The notes beneath the pieces are model-generated. The model was not told where the DNA came from, searched no databases, and saw only the letters and a list, made by a program, of their open reading frames with translations. Positions 1 to 10,176 of a DNA stretch of 64,000 bases are shown here, piece after piece. How positions within the stretch are numbered: position 1 is the stretch's first letter; every line of letters starts with the position of its first letter. The position numbers and the translations under genes were made by a program. The stretch is taken from NCBI RefSeq assembly GCF_900249755.1, contig NZ_LT976853.1:2391274-2455273 (forward strand). The letters are read 5' to 3'. The stretch is from Cupriavidus taiwanensis (GTDB lineage: Bacteria > Pseudomonadota > Gammaproteobacteria > Burkholderiales > Burkholderiaceae).

Positions 1-694
1 TTTCGCCGGCGATACGGGCCACGGCCAGCAATACGCCGGTCACAATTCCCGCGTACGGTGACTTCACCGTGATCGACAGCACCATCTTCCACTTGGGCGT
101 GCCCAGCGCGAAGGCGGCCTCGCGCAGCGCGTTGGGCACCAGGTTCAGCATGTTCTCGGTGGTGCGCACCACGATCGGCACCTGCAGCAGCGCCAGCGCG
201 CAGATGCCGGCCCAGCCCGAGAAGTGGCCCATGCGGGTCACCACCAGCGCGTAGACGAACAGGCCGATCACGATCGACGGCGCCGACAGCAGGATGTCGT
301 TGATAAAGCGGATAAAGCTGGCCAGCGGCGAGCTCTTGCCGTACTCGGCCAGGTAGATGCCCGCCAGGATGCCCAGCGGCGTACCGAACAGCGTGGCCAT
401 GCCGACCATCACGAAGCTGCCGAAGATGGCGTTGGCCAGGCCGCCGCCGGCGGTGTTGGGGGCCGGCGTCATCTGCGTGAACAGGTCCAGCGACAGCCCG
501 CCGACGCCCAGCGTGACGGTGGTCCACAGGATCCACGCCAGCCAGAACAGGCCGAAGGCCATGGCCACCAGCGAGGCGGTCAGCGCGTACAGGTTGGTGC
601 GGCGGCGGCGCGCCTGCAAGCGGGTGCGGATGGCATCCGCGTCAGGACGGACCGCCGGGATCGATACGGTAGACACGGCTTGGCTCGCGCTCAT
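1..694 (-). CDS. pstA: Phosphate ABC transporter permease PstA (3' end beyond window)
   Basis: Inner-membrane permease that pairs with PstC for high-affinity phosphate import. About 231 N-terminal codons are visible; the C-terminus lies off the window edge. The protein starts [11 protein letters not shown], has a first membrane segment near residues 35-60, and carries the permease cytoplasmic-loop pattern around [16 protein letters not shown], which contacts the ATPase. Its ATG overlaps the pstC stop in a 4-base ATGA (691-694), so translation is probably coupled. pstB and phoU would be expected next, outside the window. Confidence 0.95.
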   Translation of the reverse strand, partial: MSASQAVSTVSIPAVRPDADAIRTRLQARRRRTNLYALTASLVAMAFGLFWLAWILWTTVTLGVGGLSLDLFTQMTPAPNTAGGGLANAIFGSFVMVGMATLFGTPLGILAGIYLAEYGKSSPLASFIRFINDILLSAPSIVIGLFVYALVVTRMGHFSGWAGICALALLQVPIVVRTTENMLNLVPNALREAAFALGTPKWKMVLSITVKSPYAGIVTGVLLAVARIAGE

Positions 695-1659
695 TTGGTT
701 CCCTCATTCTTGGCCAGTCGCAGCAGCAACAGCTTGGACAGCGCCAGCACCACGAAGGTAATGAAGAACAGGATCAGGCCCAGCTCCATCAGCGCGGCCG
801 TGTGCAGGCCGGCGCCGGCTTCGGCGAACTCGTTGGCGAGCGCCGAGGTGATGCTGTTGCCCGGCGAGAACAGCGAGGCGCTGTCCAGCAGGTTGGTGTT
901 GCCGATCACGAAGGTGACGGCCATGGTCTCGCCCAGCGCGCGGCCCAGGCCCAGCATCACGCCGCCGATCACGCCGGCGCGGGTATAGGGCAGCACCACG
1001 TTCCACATCACTTCCCAGGTGGTGCAGCCCACGCCGTAGGCGGATTCCTTGAGCAGCACCGGGGTGACTTCGAACACGTCGCGCATCACCGAGGCGATAT
1101 ACGGGATGATCATGATCGCCAGGATCACGCCCGCGCACAGCAGGCCGATGCCCAGCGGCGCGCCCTGGAACAGCTTGCCGACCACCGGCAGCTGGCCCAC
1201 CGTGGCGGCCAGGGGCTTCTGGAAATACTCGCCGAAGATCGGCGCGAACACGAGCAGGCCCCACATGCCGTAGACGATAGACGGCACCGCGGCGAGCAGT
1301 TCGATGGCGGTGCCGAGCGGGCGGCGCAGCCACGCCGGCGACAGCTCGGTCAGGAACAGCGCAATGCCGAAGCTGACCGGCACCGCGATGATCAGCGCGA
1401 TCAGCGAGGTCACGATGGTGCCGTAGATGGGCACCAGCGCACCATAGACATCGGCGGGAGGATCCCACTCCGCGGTCCACAGGAAGCGCGCGCCGAAGGT
1501 CTGGATCGACGGCCAGGCGCTGATCGCGAGCGAAACGATGATGCCGCCCAGCAGCAGCAGCGTCACGATCGCGGCGCCCCGGGTCAGGCCGCCGAACAGG
1601 ATGTCGCCCATGCGGCTGGGGGGCTGGACGTTGCGGATCTCGGAGGGGGTAGTCGCCAT
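691..1659 (-). CDS. pstC: Phosphate ABC transporter permease PstC
   Basis: Partner permease of PstA in the PstSCAB phosphate importer; 322 residues, a normal length. A first membrane segment lies at about residues 29-50, followed by several more hydrophobic helices. The coupling-loop motif [20 protein letters not shown] is present before the last helices. It lies 116 bp downstream of pstS, with a strong stem-loop in the gap, and overlaps pstA by four bases. The [13 protein letters not shown] stretch ([15 protein letters not shown]) is typical of PstC. Confidence 0.96.
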   Translation of the reverse strand: MATTPSEIRNVQPPSRMGDILFGGLTRGAAIVTLLLLGGIIVSLAISAWPSIQTFGARFLWTAEWDPPADVYGALVPIYGTIVTSLIALIIAVPVSFGIALFLTELSPAWLRRPLGTAIELLAAVPSIVYGMWGLLVFAPIFGEYFQKPLAATVGQLPVVGKLFQGAPLGIGLLCAGVILAIMIIPYIASVMRDVFEVTPVLLKESAYGVGCTTWEVMWNVVLPYTRAGVIGGVMLGLGRALGETMAVTFVIGNTNLLDSASLFSPGNSITSALANEFAEAGAGLHTAALMELGLILFFITFVVLALSKLLLLRLAKNEGTK

Positions 1660-1703
1660 ATCGGGAATTCAGGGTGGATCGCCGCTGCCGCCTGGGCGGG
1701 AGC

Positions 1704-1741
1704 GCGGTGGCCGGGCCGGTTTGGGGCTGCCCGGCCACCGC
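1704..1741 (-). promoter_or_regulatory. Stem-loop between pstS and pstC
   Basis: A perfect 13-bp stem is formed by 1704-1716 and 1729-1741 with a 12-nt loop; there is no T-run after it on the minus strand. Its place between the binding-protein gene and the first permease gene is where many ABC operons carry a hairpin that shields or partly stops the upstream message, so that more binding protein is made than permease. That role is inferred. Confidence 0.7.
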
Positions 1742-1775
1742 CGCCGCGCTCGCGCGGCCGGCGATGCCGTCAGGA

Positions 1776-2807
1776 TCAGTACAGCGCCTTGCCCGAGGCG
1801 TCCTTGACGCTGGTCTTCCAGGTCGAGCGGATCTGGTTGACCACGTTTTCCGGCAGCGGCACGTAGTCCAGGTCGGCCGCCATGCCGGCGCCGCTCTTGT
1901 AGGCCCAATCGAAGAACTTCAGCACTTCGGTGCCCTGCGCCGGCTTTTCCTGGTTCTTGTGGACCAGGATGAAGGTGGCGCCGGCGATCGGCCAGGCATC
2001 CTTGCCCGGCTGGTTGGTCAGGATCTGATAGTAGCTCTTGCTCCAGTCCGCGCCGGCGGCGGCGGCCTTGAAGGCGTCGTCACCCGGCTTGACCACGGCA
2101 CCCGACGCGTTCTTCATGTTCACGTGGGTCATCTTGTTCTGCTTGGCGTAGGCGTACTCGACATAGCCGATGGCGCCGTTCAGGCGCTGCACGAAGGCGG
2201 CCACGCCCTCGTTGCCCTTGCCGCCGGTGCCGCCGCCCGGCCAGTTGACCGTGGTGCCCTCGCCCACCGTGCCCTTCCAGTCAGCGCTGACCTTGGACAG
2301 GTAGTTGGTGAAGATGAAGGTGGTGCCCGAGCCATCGGCCCGGCGCACCGGCAGGATGTCCTGGCTCGGCAGCTTGGCTTGCGGGTTCAGCGCCTTGATC
2401 GCGGGATCGTCCCACTTCTTGATCTTGCCCAGGTAGATGTTGGCCAGCAGCTCGCCGGTGATGGTCAGCTCGCCCGGCTTCACGCCCTGCAGGTTGATCA
2501 CCGGCACCACGCCGCCGATCACGGTCGGGAACTGGACCAGGCCCTGCTTGTTCAGGTCCTCGTCCTTCAGCGGCGCGTCCGAAGCGCCGAAGTCGACCGT
2601 CTTGGCGCCAATCTGCTTGATGCCGCCCGACGAGCCGATCGATTGATAGTTGACCTTGTTGCCCGTTGCCTTGTTATATGCGTCGGCCCACTTGGAATAC
2701 ACGGGCGCCGGGAAGGAAGCGCCTGCACCGGTAATTTCCGCCGCGAACGCAGTACCCGCCACCACCATCGACACGATGCCTGCCACGGCAGTCTTGACCA
2801 GCTTCAT
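1776..2807 (-). CDS. pstS: Phosphate-binding periplasmic protein PstS
   Basis: Periplasmic receptor that delivers phosphate to PstCA. I chose the ATG at 2807 (343 residues) because it has GGAGG at the right spacing and opens a clear Sec signal peptide, [22 protein letters not shown]; a longer reading frame upstream adds about 30 unlikely residues that run through the Pho boxes. Phosphate-binding signatures are visible: [13 protein letters not shown] near the mature N-terminus, [27 protein letters not shown] and [10 protein letters not shown]. It heads the pst operon and should be induced by phosphate starvation through PhoB. Confidence 0.97.
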   Translation of the reverse strand: MKLVKTAVAGIVSMVVAGTAFAAEITGAGASFPAPVYSKWADAYNKATGNKVNYQSIGSSGGIKQIGAKTVDFGASDAPLKDEDLNKQGLVQFPTVIGGVVPVINLQGVKPGELTITGELLANIYLGKIKKWDDPAIKALNPQAKLPSQDILPVRRADGSGTTFIFTNYLSKVSADWKGTVGEGTTVNWPGGGTGGKGNEGVAAFVQRLNGAIGYVEYAYAKQNKMTHVNMKNASGAVVKPGDDAFKAAAAGADWSKSYYQILTNQPGKDAWPIAGATFILVHKNQEKPAQGTEVLKFFDWAYKSGAGMAADLDYVPLPENVVNQIRSTWKTSVKDASGKALY

Positions 2808-2834
2808 ATGTCCTCCAGAGAACATTGGTTGGGA

Positions 2835-2852
2835 ATGACAAATTTTTGACAA
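2835..2852 (-). promoter_or_regulatory. Pho box, proximal (PhoB site upstream of pstS)
   Basis: Read on the minus strand, the 18 bases are TTGTCAAAAATTTGTCAT: two TGTCA half-sites exactly 11 bp apart, the spacing PhoB needs. The site lies 28 bp upstream of the pstS ATG, which leaves little room for a promoter downstream, so it may be the weaker or auxiliary site. Confidence 0.85.
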
Positions 2853-2857
2853 GACGA

Positions 2858-2891
2858 ACTGTATGCTCCCTGTATGACAATTCCGTGACAT
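2858..2891 (-). promoter_or_regulatory. Pho box, distal, with matching -10 element (pstS promoter)
   Basis: Positions 2874-2891 hold a second pair of TGTCA half-sites 11 bp apart (minus strand ATGTCACGGAATTGTCAT). Exactly 10 bp further downstream is TACAGT (2863-2858), a fair -10 hexamer. This is the standard layout of PhoB-activated promoters, where the Pho box replaces the -35. It predicts transcription from about 2851, leaving a 44-nt leader. Confidence 0.8.
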
Positions 2892-2990
2892 CTTCAAATC
2901 TTCTCGAAACTGGCCTGCAGCAACGCCTCGCCGGCATGCGGGCGTCTGGCTGCGCGGCCAATATGACGGCGGTTAATTGCGTAAGACGAT

Positions 2991-3020
2991 AAAAAAACGC
3001 CGGGACGAACCCGGCGTTTC
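2991..3020 (-). terminator. Rho-independent terminator after glmM
   Basis: A perfect 10-bp stem (2995-3004 with 3010-3019, loop of 5) is followed on the minus strand by seven T. It lies 19 bp past the glmM stop and separates the folP-glmM unit from the phosphate-regulated pst operon. Confidence 0.92.
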
Positions 3021-3038
3021 TTCACTGCATGGGAGGGA

Positions 3039-4382
3039 TCAGGCACTCAACGCATCCGCCAGCTTCCTAGCTGCGCGCTCGGCCATGTCGGCCTGCTCCG
3101 CCTCGACCATCACGCGCACCACGGGTTCGGTGCCCGAGGCGCGGATCAGCACCCGGCCGCGGCCTTCCAGCTCCGGTTCCACCGCCGCACGCGCCGCCTG
3201 CAGGCCGGCATGGGTCTGCCAGTCGAACCCCTTCTGCACGCGCACATTGATCAGCGTCTGCGGGAACAGCTTCACGCCATCGAGCAGCTGCGCCAGCGTC
3301 TTGCCGCTGCGGCGCAGCGCGCCCAGCACCTGAAGCGCCGACACGATGCCGTCGCCGGTGCTGTGGCGGTCCAGGCACAACAGGTGGCCGGAGCCCTCGC
3401 CACCCAGTGTCCACTTGCGCTTGTTCAGTTCCTCCAGCACATAGCGGTCGCCCACCTTGGCGCGCACGAAGTCGACGCCCTCGCGCTTGAGCGCCAGTTC
3501 CACCGCCATGTTGGTCATCAGCGTGCCGACGGCGCCGGGTACCGCCTGCCCTGCAGCCTGGCGGTCCCGCACGATCAGGTACAGCAGTTCGTCGCCGTTG
3601 TAGAGCCGGCCATCCGCGTCGACCACCTGCAGCCGGTCGGCGTCGCCATCGAAGGCCAGGCCGAGGTCGGCGCCGTTGGCCCTGACCGCCTCGACCAGTT
3701 TTTCCGGCGCGGTGGCGCCGTAGCCGGCGTTGATATTGCGGCCGTTGGGCTGGTTGCCGATGGCAACCACGTCGGCGCCGAGCTCATGGAACACCGGCGG
3801 CGCGATGTGATAGGCCGCGCCATGGGCGCAGTCGACCACCAGCTTCAGGCCATGCAGGTCCTGCTCGTAGGGGAAGGTGCTCTTGCAGAATTCGATATAG
3901 CGGCCGGCGGCATCGTCGATGCGGCGGGCGCGCCCGAGGTCGTCGGAGGGAGCGCACACCATGGGCTCGTCGAGGGCCGCTTCGATCGCCGCCTCGACCG
4001 CGTCGGGCAGCTTGTCGCCACTGGCCGAGAAGAACTTGATACCGTTGTCGTAGTAAGGGTTGTGGCTGGCCGAGATCACCACGCCGGCGGACAGCCGCAG
4101 CGCCCGCGTCAGGTAGGCGATGCCGGGGGTCGGCAGCGGCCCGGTCAGCAGCACATGCACCCCCGCCGAGGTGAAACCGGCTTCCAGCGCGGCTTCGAGC
4201 ATATAGCCCGAAATGCGCGTGTCCTTGCCGATCAGCACGGTGGGCTTGCCCTGCCCGGTCCTGGCCCCGTGCGCCAGCACCTTGCCCGCGGCGTGGCCCA
4301 GGCGCATGACGAAGTCCGGCGTGATCGGCGCCTCGCCGACCTTGCCCCGCACGCCATCGGTCCCGAAATACTTGCGTGTCAT
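3039..4382 (-). CDS. glmM: Phosphoglucosamine mutase GlmM
   Basis: Converts glucosamine-6-phosphate to glucosamine-1-phosphate for UDP-GlcNAc, peptidoglycan and LPS synthesis in the cytoplasm. It has 447 residues from the ATG at 4382, which follows AAAGGGA and opens [13 protein letters not shown], the normal N-terminus; an upstream in-frame ATG gives an arginine-rich extension and is rejected. The phosphoserine loop [12 protein letters not shown] (active Ser106), the metal loop FDGDADR and the C-terminal phosphate loop [14 protein letters not shown] are intact. It lies 62 bp after folP, an order common in proteobacteria (ftsH-folP-glmM). Confidence 0.97.
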   Translation of the reverse strand: MTRKYFGTDGVRGKVGEAPITPDFVMRLGHAAGKVLAHGARTGQGKPTVLIGKDTRISGYMLEAALEAGFTSAGVHVLLTGPLPTPGIAYLTRALRLSAGVVISASHNPYYDNGIKFFSASGDKLPDAVEAAIEAALDEPMVCAPSDDLGRARRIDDAAGRYIEFCKSTFPYEQDLHGLKLVVDCAHGAAYHIAPPVFHELGADVVAIGNQPNGRNINAGYGATAPEKLVEAVRANGADLGLAFDGDADRLQVVDADGRLYNGDELLYLIVRDRQAAGQAVPGAVGTLMTNMAVELALKREGVDFVRAKVGDRYVLEELNKRKWTLGGEGSGHLLCLDRHSTGDGIVSALQVLGALRRSGKTLAQLLDGVKLFPQTLINVRVQKGFDWQTHAGLQAARAAVEPELEGRGRVLIRASGTEPVVRVMVEAEQADMAERAARKLADALSA

Positions 4383-4444
4383 TCGTTGTTTCCCTTTCTC
4401 TTCTGTGTTCTGTCTTCGTGGCGCTGACCGGCACCGGGCCCGGC

Positions 4445-5311
4445 TCAGCCGGCGCTGACGGATTCGTTGCGCACGGCCCACCAGGTCTTCACGGCGTCGA
4501 CGGTCTGCTGCACATCATGCACCCGCACGATAAACGCGCCGCGCTCCACCGCACAGACCGCCGCGGCGATGCTGGCGGCGATGCGCTGCTGCGGCGGCCG
4601 GCCGCCCAGGATGGCGCCCAGCGTGGATTTGCGCGAGATACCCGCCAGCATCGGCAGGCCGTCCATCGCCAGCCTCGGCAATTGCCCGAGCAGGCGCAAA
4701 TTATGATCCGGTGTCTTGCCGAAGCCAAATCCCGGATCGAGGCAGATGCGGTCGCCGGCGATCCCGGCGGCTCGCAGCACGGCGACGCGTTCGGCCAGGA
4801 ACTGCGCGACTTCGGCAACCACATCGTCGTAATGCGGGTCTTCCTGCATGGTTTGCGGATCGCGCTGCATGTGCATCACGCACAGGCCCGCCTGCCCGCC
4901 CGCCACCGCTTCCACCGCGCCAGGCATGCGCAGGCCCCAGATATCGTTGATGAGATCGGCTCCGGCCGCAAGCGCGGCGCGCATGACCTCGGGCTTGTAG
5001 GTGTCGATCGACAATGGCTTGCCGCAGTCGCGCAGCGCCTCGACCACGGGGATCACGCGCGCCAGTTCGTCGTCCAGCGGCAGCGCCGCCGAACCGGGCC
5101 GGCTCGATTCGCCGCCGATATCGATGATGTCGACGCCCTCGGCCATCATCTGCTCGGCATGGCGCAGCGCCGCTTCGCGGCTGGCGTGCTGGCCGCCGTC
5201 GGAAAAGGAATCAGGCGTGACGTTGAGGATGCCCATCACCAGCGGACGCTGGTCCAGGGCAAAACGGAAACGGCCGCACTGGAAGTGCCGGGTCTGAGTC
5301 GTCTGCTGCAA
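4445..5311 (-). CDS. folP: Dihydropteroate synthase FolP
   Basis: Condenses para-aminobenzoate with dihydropterin diphosphate in folate synthesis; the target of sulfonamides. It has 288 residues. The family signature [14 protein letters not shown] lies near residue 27, followed by [11 protein letters not shown] and the phosphate-loop ISRKSTLG. It sits between ftsH, from which an intrinsic terminator separates it, and glmM. Confidence 0.96.
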   Translation of the reverse strand: MQQTTQTRHFQCGRFRFALDQRPLVMGILNVTPDSFSDGGQHASREAALRHAEQMMAEGVDIIDIGGESSRPGSAALPLDDELARVIPVVEALRDCGKPLSIDTYKPEVMRAALAAGADLINDIWGLRMPGAVEAVAGGQAGLCVMHMQRDPQTMQEDPHYDDVVAEVAQFLAERVAVLRAAGIAGDRICLDPGFGFGKTPDHNLRLLGQLPRLAMDGLPMLAGISRKSTLGAILGGRPPQQRIAASIAAAVCAVERGAFIVRVHDVQQTVDAVKTWWAVRNESVSAG

Positions 5312-5350
5312 GGTAGGAAGGCTTCGGCAAGGCGCGCGGATTCGCCGCGC

Positions 5351-5385
5351 AGAAAAAGAAAAGCCGGTGCGCCAGGCACCGGCTT
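5351..5385 (-). terminator. Rho-independent terminator after ftsH
   Basis: A 10-bp stem, 5361-5370 with 5376-5385 and a 5-nt loop, is followed on the minus strand by a T-rich run (TTCTTTTTCT). It lies between the ftsH stop and the folP start, so folP-glmM depends either on readthrough or on its own promoter. Confidence 0.88.
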
Positions 5386-5439
5386 CGGGGAGGGGCTACA
5401 CAGCCATCGCTACAGCGTCGTCGCGGGACGAGCGCCGGA

Positions 5440-7323
5440 TCAGGCCGTCGCGGGCGCGTTGGTCGGCGCCACCGGCGAGCCGCCCGAAGGCGTGCTGCCG
5501 CCACCGTTCGGGCCCGACGCGCTGCGCGGCGGACGCGGCGGCTTGCCGGCCATGATGTCGTTGACCTGGTCGGCGTCGATGGTTTCCCATTCCATCAGCG
5601 CATTGGTCATGGCCTCGACCTTGTCGCGGTTCTCTTCGAGCAGGCGCTTGGCCAGCGCATACTGCTCGTCGATGATGCGGCGGATCTCGGCGTCGACCTT
5701 CTGCTGCGTGGCTTCCGACACGGTCTTCGACGACAGCTTGCCGAACATGCCGTCCTGCTCGGTATCGACGTAGACCATCGCGCCCAGCGAATCGCTCATG
5801 CCGAAGCGGGTCACCATGTCGCGCGCGATCTTGGTGGCGCGCTCGAAGTCGTTGGAAGCGCCGGTGCTCATGGCGTTGAGGAAGACCTCTTCCGCCGCGC
5901 GGCCGCCGAACAGGATGGCGACCTCTTCCAGCATGCTGTCCTTGTACTTCGAATACTTGTCATGCTCCGGCAGCTGCCAGGTCACGCCCAGCGCCCAGCC
6001 ACGCGGCATGATGGTGACCTTGTGGACCGGGTCGGCCTTGGGCAGCAGCTTGGCCACCACCGCATGGCCGGACTCGTGGTAAGCCGTGGCGCGGCGCTCT
6101 TCTTCGCGCATCACCGTCGACTTGCGCTCCGGACCCATGTAGATCTTGTCCTTGGCGTCCTCGAAATCCTGCATGTCGACCACGCGCTTGCTCCGGCGGG
6201 CGGCAAACAGTGCAGCTTCGTTGACCAGGTTGGCCAGGTCCGCGCCCGAGAAGCCCGGGGTGCCGCGCGCGATGATCGAGGCGTCGACATCGTTGCCGAT
6301 CGGCACCTTGCGCATATGGACCTTCAGGATCTGCTCGCGGCCGCGGATGTCCGGCAGGCCCACGTAGACCTGGCGGTCGAAACGGCCCGGACGCAGCAGC
6401 GCCTTGTCCAGCACGTCGGCACGGTTGGTCGCGGCGATCACGATCACGCCCGAGTTGGCCTCGAAGCCGTCCATCTCGACCAGCATCTGGTTCAGGGTCT
6501 GCTCGCGCTCGTCGTTGCCGCCGCCCATGCCGGCGCCGCGATGGCGGCCGACTGCGTCGATTTCATCGATGAACACGATGCAGGGGGCCTGCTTCTTGGC
6601 GTTCTCGAACATGTCGCGCACGCGGGCCGCGCCCACGCCGACGAACATTTCAACGAAGTCCGAACCGGAGATGCTGAAGAACGGCACCTTGGCCTCGCCG
6701 GCGATGGCACGCGCCAGCAGCGTCTTGCCGGTACCCGGAGGGCCGACCAGCAGCACGCCGCGCGGGATGCGGCCGCCCAGCTTCTGGAATTTCTGCGGGT
6801 CCTTCAGGAAGTCGACCAGCTCGACCACTTCTTCCTTGGACTCGTCGCAACCGGCCACGTCCTGGAACGTGACGGCGTTCTGGTTCTCGTCGATCAGGCG
6901 CGCACGCGACTTGCCGAATGAGAATGCGCCGCCTTTCCCGCCGCCCTGCATCTGACGCATCATGTAGAACCAGAACACGATGATCAGCAGGGTCGGCCCG
7001 AGGTAATACAGGGCCTGGACCAGCACGTTGGGTTCGTCATCCGCCTTGCCGGTCACCTGCACGCCATACTTCATCAGGTCGCCGACCATCCAGATGTCGC
7101 CCGGCGAGATGATGGTGTACTTGGCGCCTTCCTTAGGCGAGACCACCAGGTTGCGGCCCTGCACGTCGACACGCGACACCTTGCCGTTCTTGGCGTCATC
7201 CATGAACTGCGAATAGGTGACGCTGTCCTGCGCACGGGGCTTGTCGAACTGCTTGAAGACGGTAAACAGCACCAGCGCGATCACGAGCCAGATTGCCGCC
7301 TTTTGAAACAGGTTGTTATTCAA
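5440..7323 (-). CDS. ftsH: ATP-dependent zinc metalloprotease FtsH
   Basis: Membrane-anchored AAA+ protease that degrades misfolded membrane proteins and regulators. I place the start at a TTG (7323-7321): GGAG lies 7 bases before it and the product opens (M)[13 protein letters not shown], as in related FtsH proteins, giving 627 residues. The upstream ATG at 7353 would add ten unlikely residues and bury that ribosome site. Two N-terminal membrane segments lie at about residues 7-24 and 107-122. Walker A GPPGTGKT is at 194-201, and the zinc site HESGH begins at His416. A small stem-loop (7360-7377) lies in the leader 37 bp upstream. The C-terminus is rich in Pro, Gly and Ala. Confidence 0.95.
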   Translation of the reverse strand: MNNNLFQKAAIWLVIALVLFTVFKQFDKPRAQDSVTYSQFMDDAKNGKVSRVDVQGRNLVVSPKEGAKYTIISPGDIWMVGDLMKYGVQVTGKADDEPNVLVQALYYLGPTLLIIVFWFYMMRQMQGGGKGGAFSFGKSRARLIDENQNAVTFQDVAGCDESKEEVVELVDFLKDPQKFQKLGGRIPRGVLLVGPPGTGKTLLARAIAGEAKVPFFSISGSDFVEMFVGVGAARVRDMFENAKKQAPCIVFIDEIDAVGRHRGAGMGGGNDEREQTLNQMLVEMDGFEANSGVIVIAATNRADVLDKALLRPGRFDRQVYVGLPDIRGREQILKVHMRKVPIGNDVDASIIARGTPGFSGADLANLVNEAALFAARRSKRVVDMQDFEDAKDKIYMGPERKSTVMREEERRATAYHESGHAVVAKLLPKADPVHKVTIMPRGWALGVTWQLPEHDKYSKYKDSMLEEVAILFGGRAAEEVFLNAMSTGASNDFERATKIARDMVTRFGMSDSLGAMVYVDTEQDGMFGKLSSKTVSEATQQKVDAEIRRIIDEQYALAKRLLEENRDKVEAMTNALMEWETIDADQVNDIMAGKPPRPPRSASGPNGGGSTPSGGSPVAPTNAPATA

Positions 7324-7480
7324 GGCCGAACTCCTTTGCAATTGCCTTGCCAACGGATAGCTGCATTGTAATGCAGCCCCCGCCCTCGAGGGGAAACAGA
7401 GAAACTATGATGCCGATAGCACCGGGCGAGGGTATTTCCCTCTACTTTTCTTATTCCACCCTGGCTTGTATCGAGACCGG

Positions 7481-8146
7481 TCAATCCACTGCCTTGAGGT
7501 AACGCCCAAGGATAAAGGTTTCGGAAGACTTGTCGCGCGACGCCTTGGGCTTGCGCTTCGCGACCACTTTGAACTGCCGTTTGAACTTTTCCACGATCTG
7601 GCTGTAGCCGCTCCCGTGGAAACACTTTACCAGCAATGCTCCCTCCGGCTTCAGGTGGGCCTGCGCGAATTCCAGCGCCAGGTCGCACAGGTACTCGATC
7701 CGGGCAGCATCGGCGGAGGCCACACCCGACAAGTTGGGGGCCATGTCGGACAATACAAGGTCGATCTTGCTGCCGCCGGAGGCGTCCAGCACCACACTTT
7801 CGAGTTCCCGGAACACCGCTTCCTCACGGAAGTCGCCCTGGATGAAAGTGACGTCTGCGACGGGCTCCATGGGCAGCAGGTCGATCGCCACGACCGCGCC
7901 GTCGATCCTGCCATCCTTTGCCCGCGGCGAATCCGCCAGCTTGTTGCGGGCGTACTGGCTCCAGCTGCCGGGCGCCGCGCCCAGGTCGACGATGACCTGG
8001 CCCGGGCGGATCAGCTTGTCCTGCTCGTCGATCTCCTTCAGCTTGTACGCCGCGCGGGCGCGATAGCCCTCGCGCTGCGCCATTTTCACGTACGGATCGT
8101 TGATGTGGTCGTGCAGCCACGAATGGTTGAACTTGTTCTTTGCCAT
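7481..8146 (-). CDS. rlmE: 23S rRNA (uridine-2552 2'-O) methyltransferase RlmE
   Basis: Heat-shock rRNA methyltransferase (FtsJ/RrmJ) that modifies the ribosomal A-loop using S-adenosylmethionine. It has 221 residues with a basic N-terminus. The SAM motif [14 protein letters not shown] lies near residues 56-69, followed by [10 protein letters not shown] and the catalytic-lysine segment [13 protein letters not shown]. It is upstream of ftsH on the same strand, the usual rlmE-ftsH pair, and divergent from yhbY; the 261 bp between them holds no other gene. Confidence 0.95.
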   Translation of the reverse strand: MAKNKFNHSWLHDHINDPYVKMAQREGYRARAAYKLKEIDEQDKLIRPGQVIVDLGAAPGSWSQYARNKLADSPRAKDGRIDGAVVAIDLLPMEPVADVTFIQGDFREEAVFRELESVVLDASGGSKIDLVLSDMAPNLSGVASADAARIEYLCDLALEFAQAHLKPEGALLVKCFHGSGYSQIVEKFKRQFKVVAKRKPKASRDKSSETFILGRYLKAVD

Positions 8147-8407
8147 GCCAGATACCAGCCTGTTCCCTGCCCGCGCCCGCCGGCCGGTGCCGGCAGCGAA
8201 GGTTTTCTACTGTTTTGATGATTTTGCTGCCCGACAGTGCCGGATTGACGGATAATACGCGCCAATCCGCATACCGGCTTGCCGCCCCGGCGGCCGCCGG
8301 CAGCCTGCTTTCCGCCCGCCGCGTCACGACCGGCCAGGGCTGCAGCGCCCGATTACCAGCGCCCAGCGCTCTATCACTATTTAAAGCGCCTTATTCAGCG
8401 CCAACCT

Positions 8408-8911
8408 ATGCCCGCTCTACAACTAGTCCCTGCCCAGCGCTCTGACCTGCGCTCCCGCGCCCATGCCCTGAACCCGGTCGTGATGGTCGGCGCCGAAGGC
8501 CTGACCCGCGCCGTGCTGGCCGAAATCGACCGCAGCCTGGCTGCCCACGACCTGATCAAGATCCGCGTGTTCGGCGACGACCGCGAAGCACGCATCGCCA
8601 TCTACGAAGAAATCTGCGACCAGCTCAGCGCCGCGCCGATCCAGCATATCGGCAAGCTGCTGGTGGTCTGGCGTCCGGGCGAAGCCCGCCTGAAGGAAAA
8701 CCAGGCCGAAGACCTCGGCCGGCACACGCCCGCCCGCCGCGGCGGCGCCGCCCCGCGCACGGTGACGGTGAAGAAGCCCAGCGCCGCGCCGAACCGCCGC
8801 CCGACCCGCAAGGAAGTTACCGTGCTCGGCAACGAGCGCGTCACCGCCGGCGGCAACGTGAAGCGCGCGCGCGCGCGCCCGACCAGCCAGAAGAAGAAGT
8901 CCCTGGGCTGA
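8408..8911 (+). CDS. yhbY: YhbY-type CRM-domain RNA-binding protein with basic C-terminal tail
   Basis: The CRM (KH-like) domain binds pre-50S ribosomal RNA. The domain covers about residues 1-97, with the characteristic RSRAHALNPVVMVGAEGLT and KIRVFGDDREAR stretches. I chose the ATG at 8408 because the product then starts MPALQLVPAQRSDLRSRAHAL; upstream codons in the frame are not YhbY-like, and no good ribosome site is visible. At 167 residues it is about 70 longer than E. coli YhbY. The extra tail is rich in Arg, Lys, Pro and Ala and ends in QKKKSLG, probably a disordered RNA-binding extension. It is divergent from rlmE, another ribosome-assembly gene. Confidence 0.9.
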   Translation: MPALQLVPAQRSDLRSRAHALNPVVMVGAEGLTRAVLAEIDRSLAAHDLIKIRVFGDDREARIAIYEEICDQLSAAPIQHIGKLLVVWRPGEARLKENQAEDLGRHTPARRGGAAPRTVTVKKPSAAPNRRPTRKEVTVLGNERVTAGGNVKRARARPTSQKKKSLG

Positions 8912-8993
8912 GAACGCCCGGGCAGGACCCGCGGGCACCGCCAGGCGCCCCGCTGCCGGCACGCCGCCTCCACGGCCGTGCCGGCGACCGGCC

Positions 8994-9497
8994 TCACTCC
9001 CCGGCCGAACGCGGCGCCGAGGCGCGCCATACCAGCACCAGCGCCAGCAGGCTTTGCAGCAGGTAGAAGGCGCTGGAAACGCCGTGCAGCATGCCGAACT
9101 GCGCCTTGTACGGCGATTCCGACACCCCCACCCCCAGTGCCAGCGCCTTTTCCTTCAGGCTGCCCATGAACGGCTGGGTACCGAAGTAACCGAGCAGCAC
9201 GCAGCACAGCATGCCCAGCACCAGCCAGCGCAGGCCGCGGTAGCGATGGGCCCCGCGCCGGATCATCACGTTGCACAGCACCAGCTGCAGCACGCCGATG
9301 GTCACGCCGACAATGGCTTCGGTATGGAACAGGTGCCCGGCGATCATGCCCGCCATCTCGCGGCTGGGCAGCACCGAAAACAGCGTCGGCGCCACCATGT
9401 AGCCGACGGTCCACAGGCTGCCCGCCCACACCACCGTCAGCAGCAGGAAGATGCGGTGCGGCAGCGGCGGCAGGTTGTTATAGGAACTGGAGAACAC
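8994..9497 (-). CDS. DUF4149-type four-helix membrane protein
   Basis: A 167-residue integral membrane protein with four hydrophobic helices (about residues 15-38, 58-78, 88-108 and 138-157) and short loops, matching the DUF4149 type often found beside greA in this group. It starts 54 bp after the greA stop on the same strand, so the two are probably co-transcribed. The function is unknown, and nothing catalytic is visible. Confidence 0.8.
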   Translation of the reverse strand: MFSSSYNNLPPLPHRIFLLLTVVWAGSLWTVGYMVAPTLFSVLPSREMAGMIAGHLFHTEAIVGVTIGVLQLVLCNVMIRRGAHRYRGLRWLVLGMLCCVLLGYFGTQPFMGSLKEKALALGVGVSESPYKAQFGMLHGVSSAFYLLQSLLALVLVWRASAPRSAGE

Positions 9498-9551
9498 AAG
9501 CCGGCCTTTCCGGTGGCCGGCGCAGGCGCTCGCCCGCCGGCCGGGCCGGCA

Positions 9552-10028
9552 TCAGATGTAGCGAACGGTAATGACTTCGTACTCGCGCTCGCCACCCGGG
9601 GCCAGCACGGTGGCGACGTCGCCTTCGAACTTGCCGATCAGCGCGCGCGCAATCGGCGAGCTGACCGAGATCTTGCCGGCGTCGAGGTCGGCCTCGTCAT
9701 CGCCGACGATCTGGTAGCTGACCGGACTGCCGGACTCCAGGTCCTCGAGGTCGACGGTCGCGCCAAAGACGATGCGGCCATCGGTATCGAGCTGGGTCGG
9801 GTCGATGATCTGTGCCGCCGACAGCTTGGCCTCCACTTCCAGGATGCGGCCTTCGATAAAGGCCTGCTTTTCCTTGGCGGCGTCGTACTCGGCGTTTTCA
9901 GACAGGTCGCCCTGGGCGCGCGCTTCCGAGATGGCATTGATCACCGCCGGACGCTCGACAGCCTTCAGGCGCTGCAGCTCCTCCTTCAGGAGCTCTGCGC
10001 CACGCTTGGTAATCGGAATGGTGCTCAT
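9552..10028 (-). CDS. greA: Transcription elongation factor GreA
   Basis: Rescues backtracked RNA polymerase by stimulating transcript cleavage through the secondary channel. It has 158 residues from the ATG at 10028 ([21 protein letters not shown]). The N-terminal coiled coil, with the acidic tip [13 protein letters not shown] holding the cleavage-stimulating Asp and Glu, and the C-terminal domain ([10 protein letters not shown]) are complete. It lies downstream of carB on the same strand, separated by 247 bp with two strong stem-loops. Confidence 0.96.
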   Translation of the reverse strand: MSTIPITKRGAELLKEELQRLKAVERPAVINAISEARAQGDLSENAEYDAAKEKQAFIEGRILEVEAKLSAAQIIDPTQLDTDGRIVFGATVDLEDLESGSPVSYQIVGDDEADLDAGKISVSSPIARALIGKFEGDVATVLAPGGEREYEVITVRYI

Positions 10029-10176
10029 GTCTTCGTTCAACAAAAAAATGAGCCGCAGCGGAGCTGGAGCCATCCCCGGCAAACCCCGCCAGGGCACTTC
10101 CGCTCAACCGCGGCTTTCAACAGGATCGAACGCGGGCACGCCGGTTCGATCGACGAATTTGACGTAGTTTAGGCCA

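Noticed and set aside
8244..8280. TTGACG as -35 for yhbY
   Set aside because: At 17-18 bp spacing there is no acceptable -10 hexamer.
8860..8882. Run of alternating GC as a functional Z-DNA or repeat element
   Set aside because: It lies inside the Arg/Ala codons of the YhbY tail and is explained by coding.
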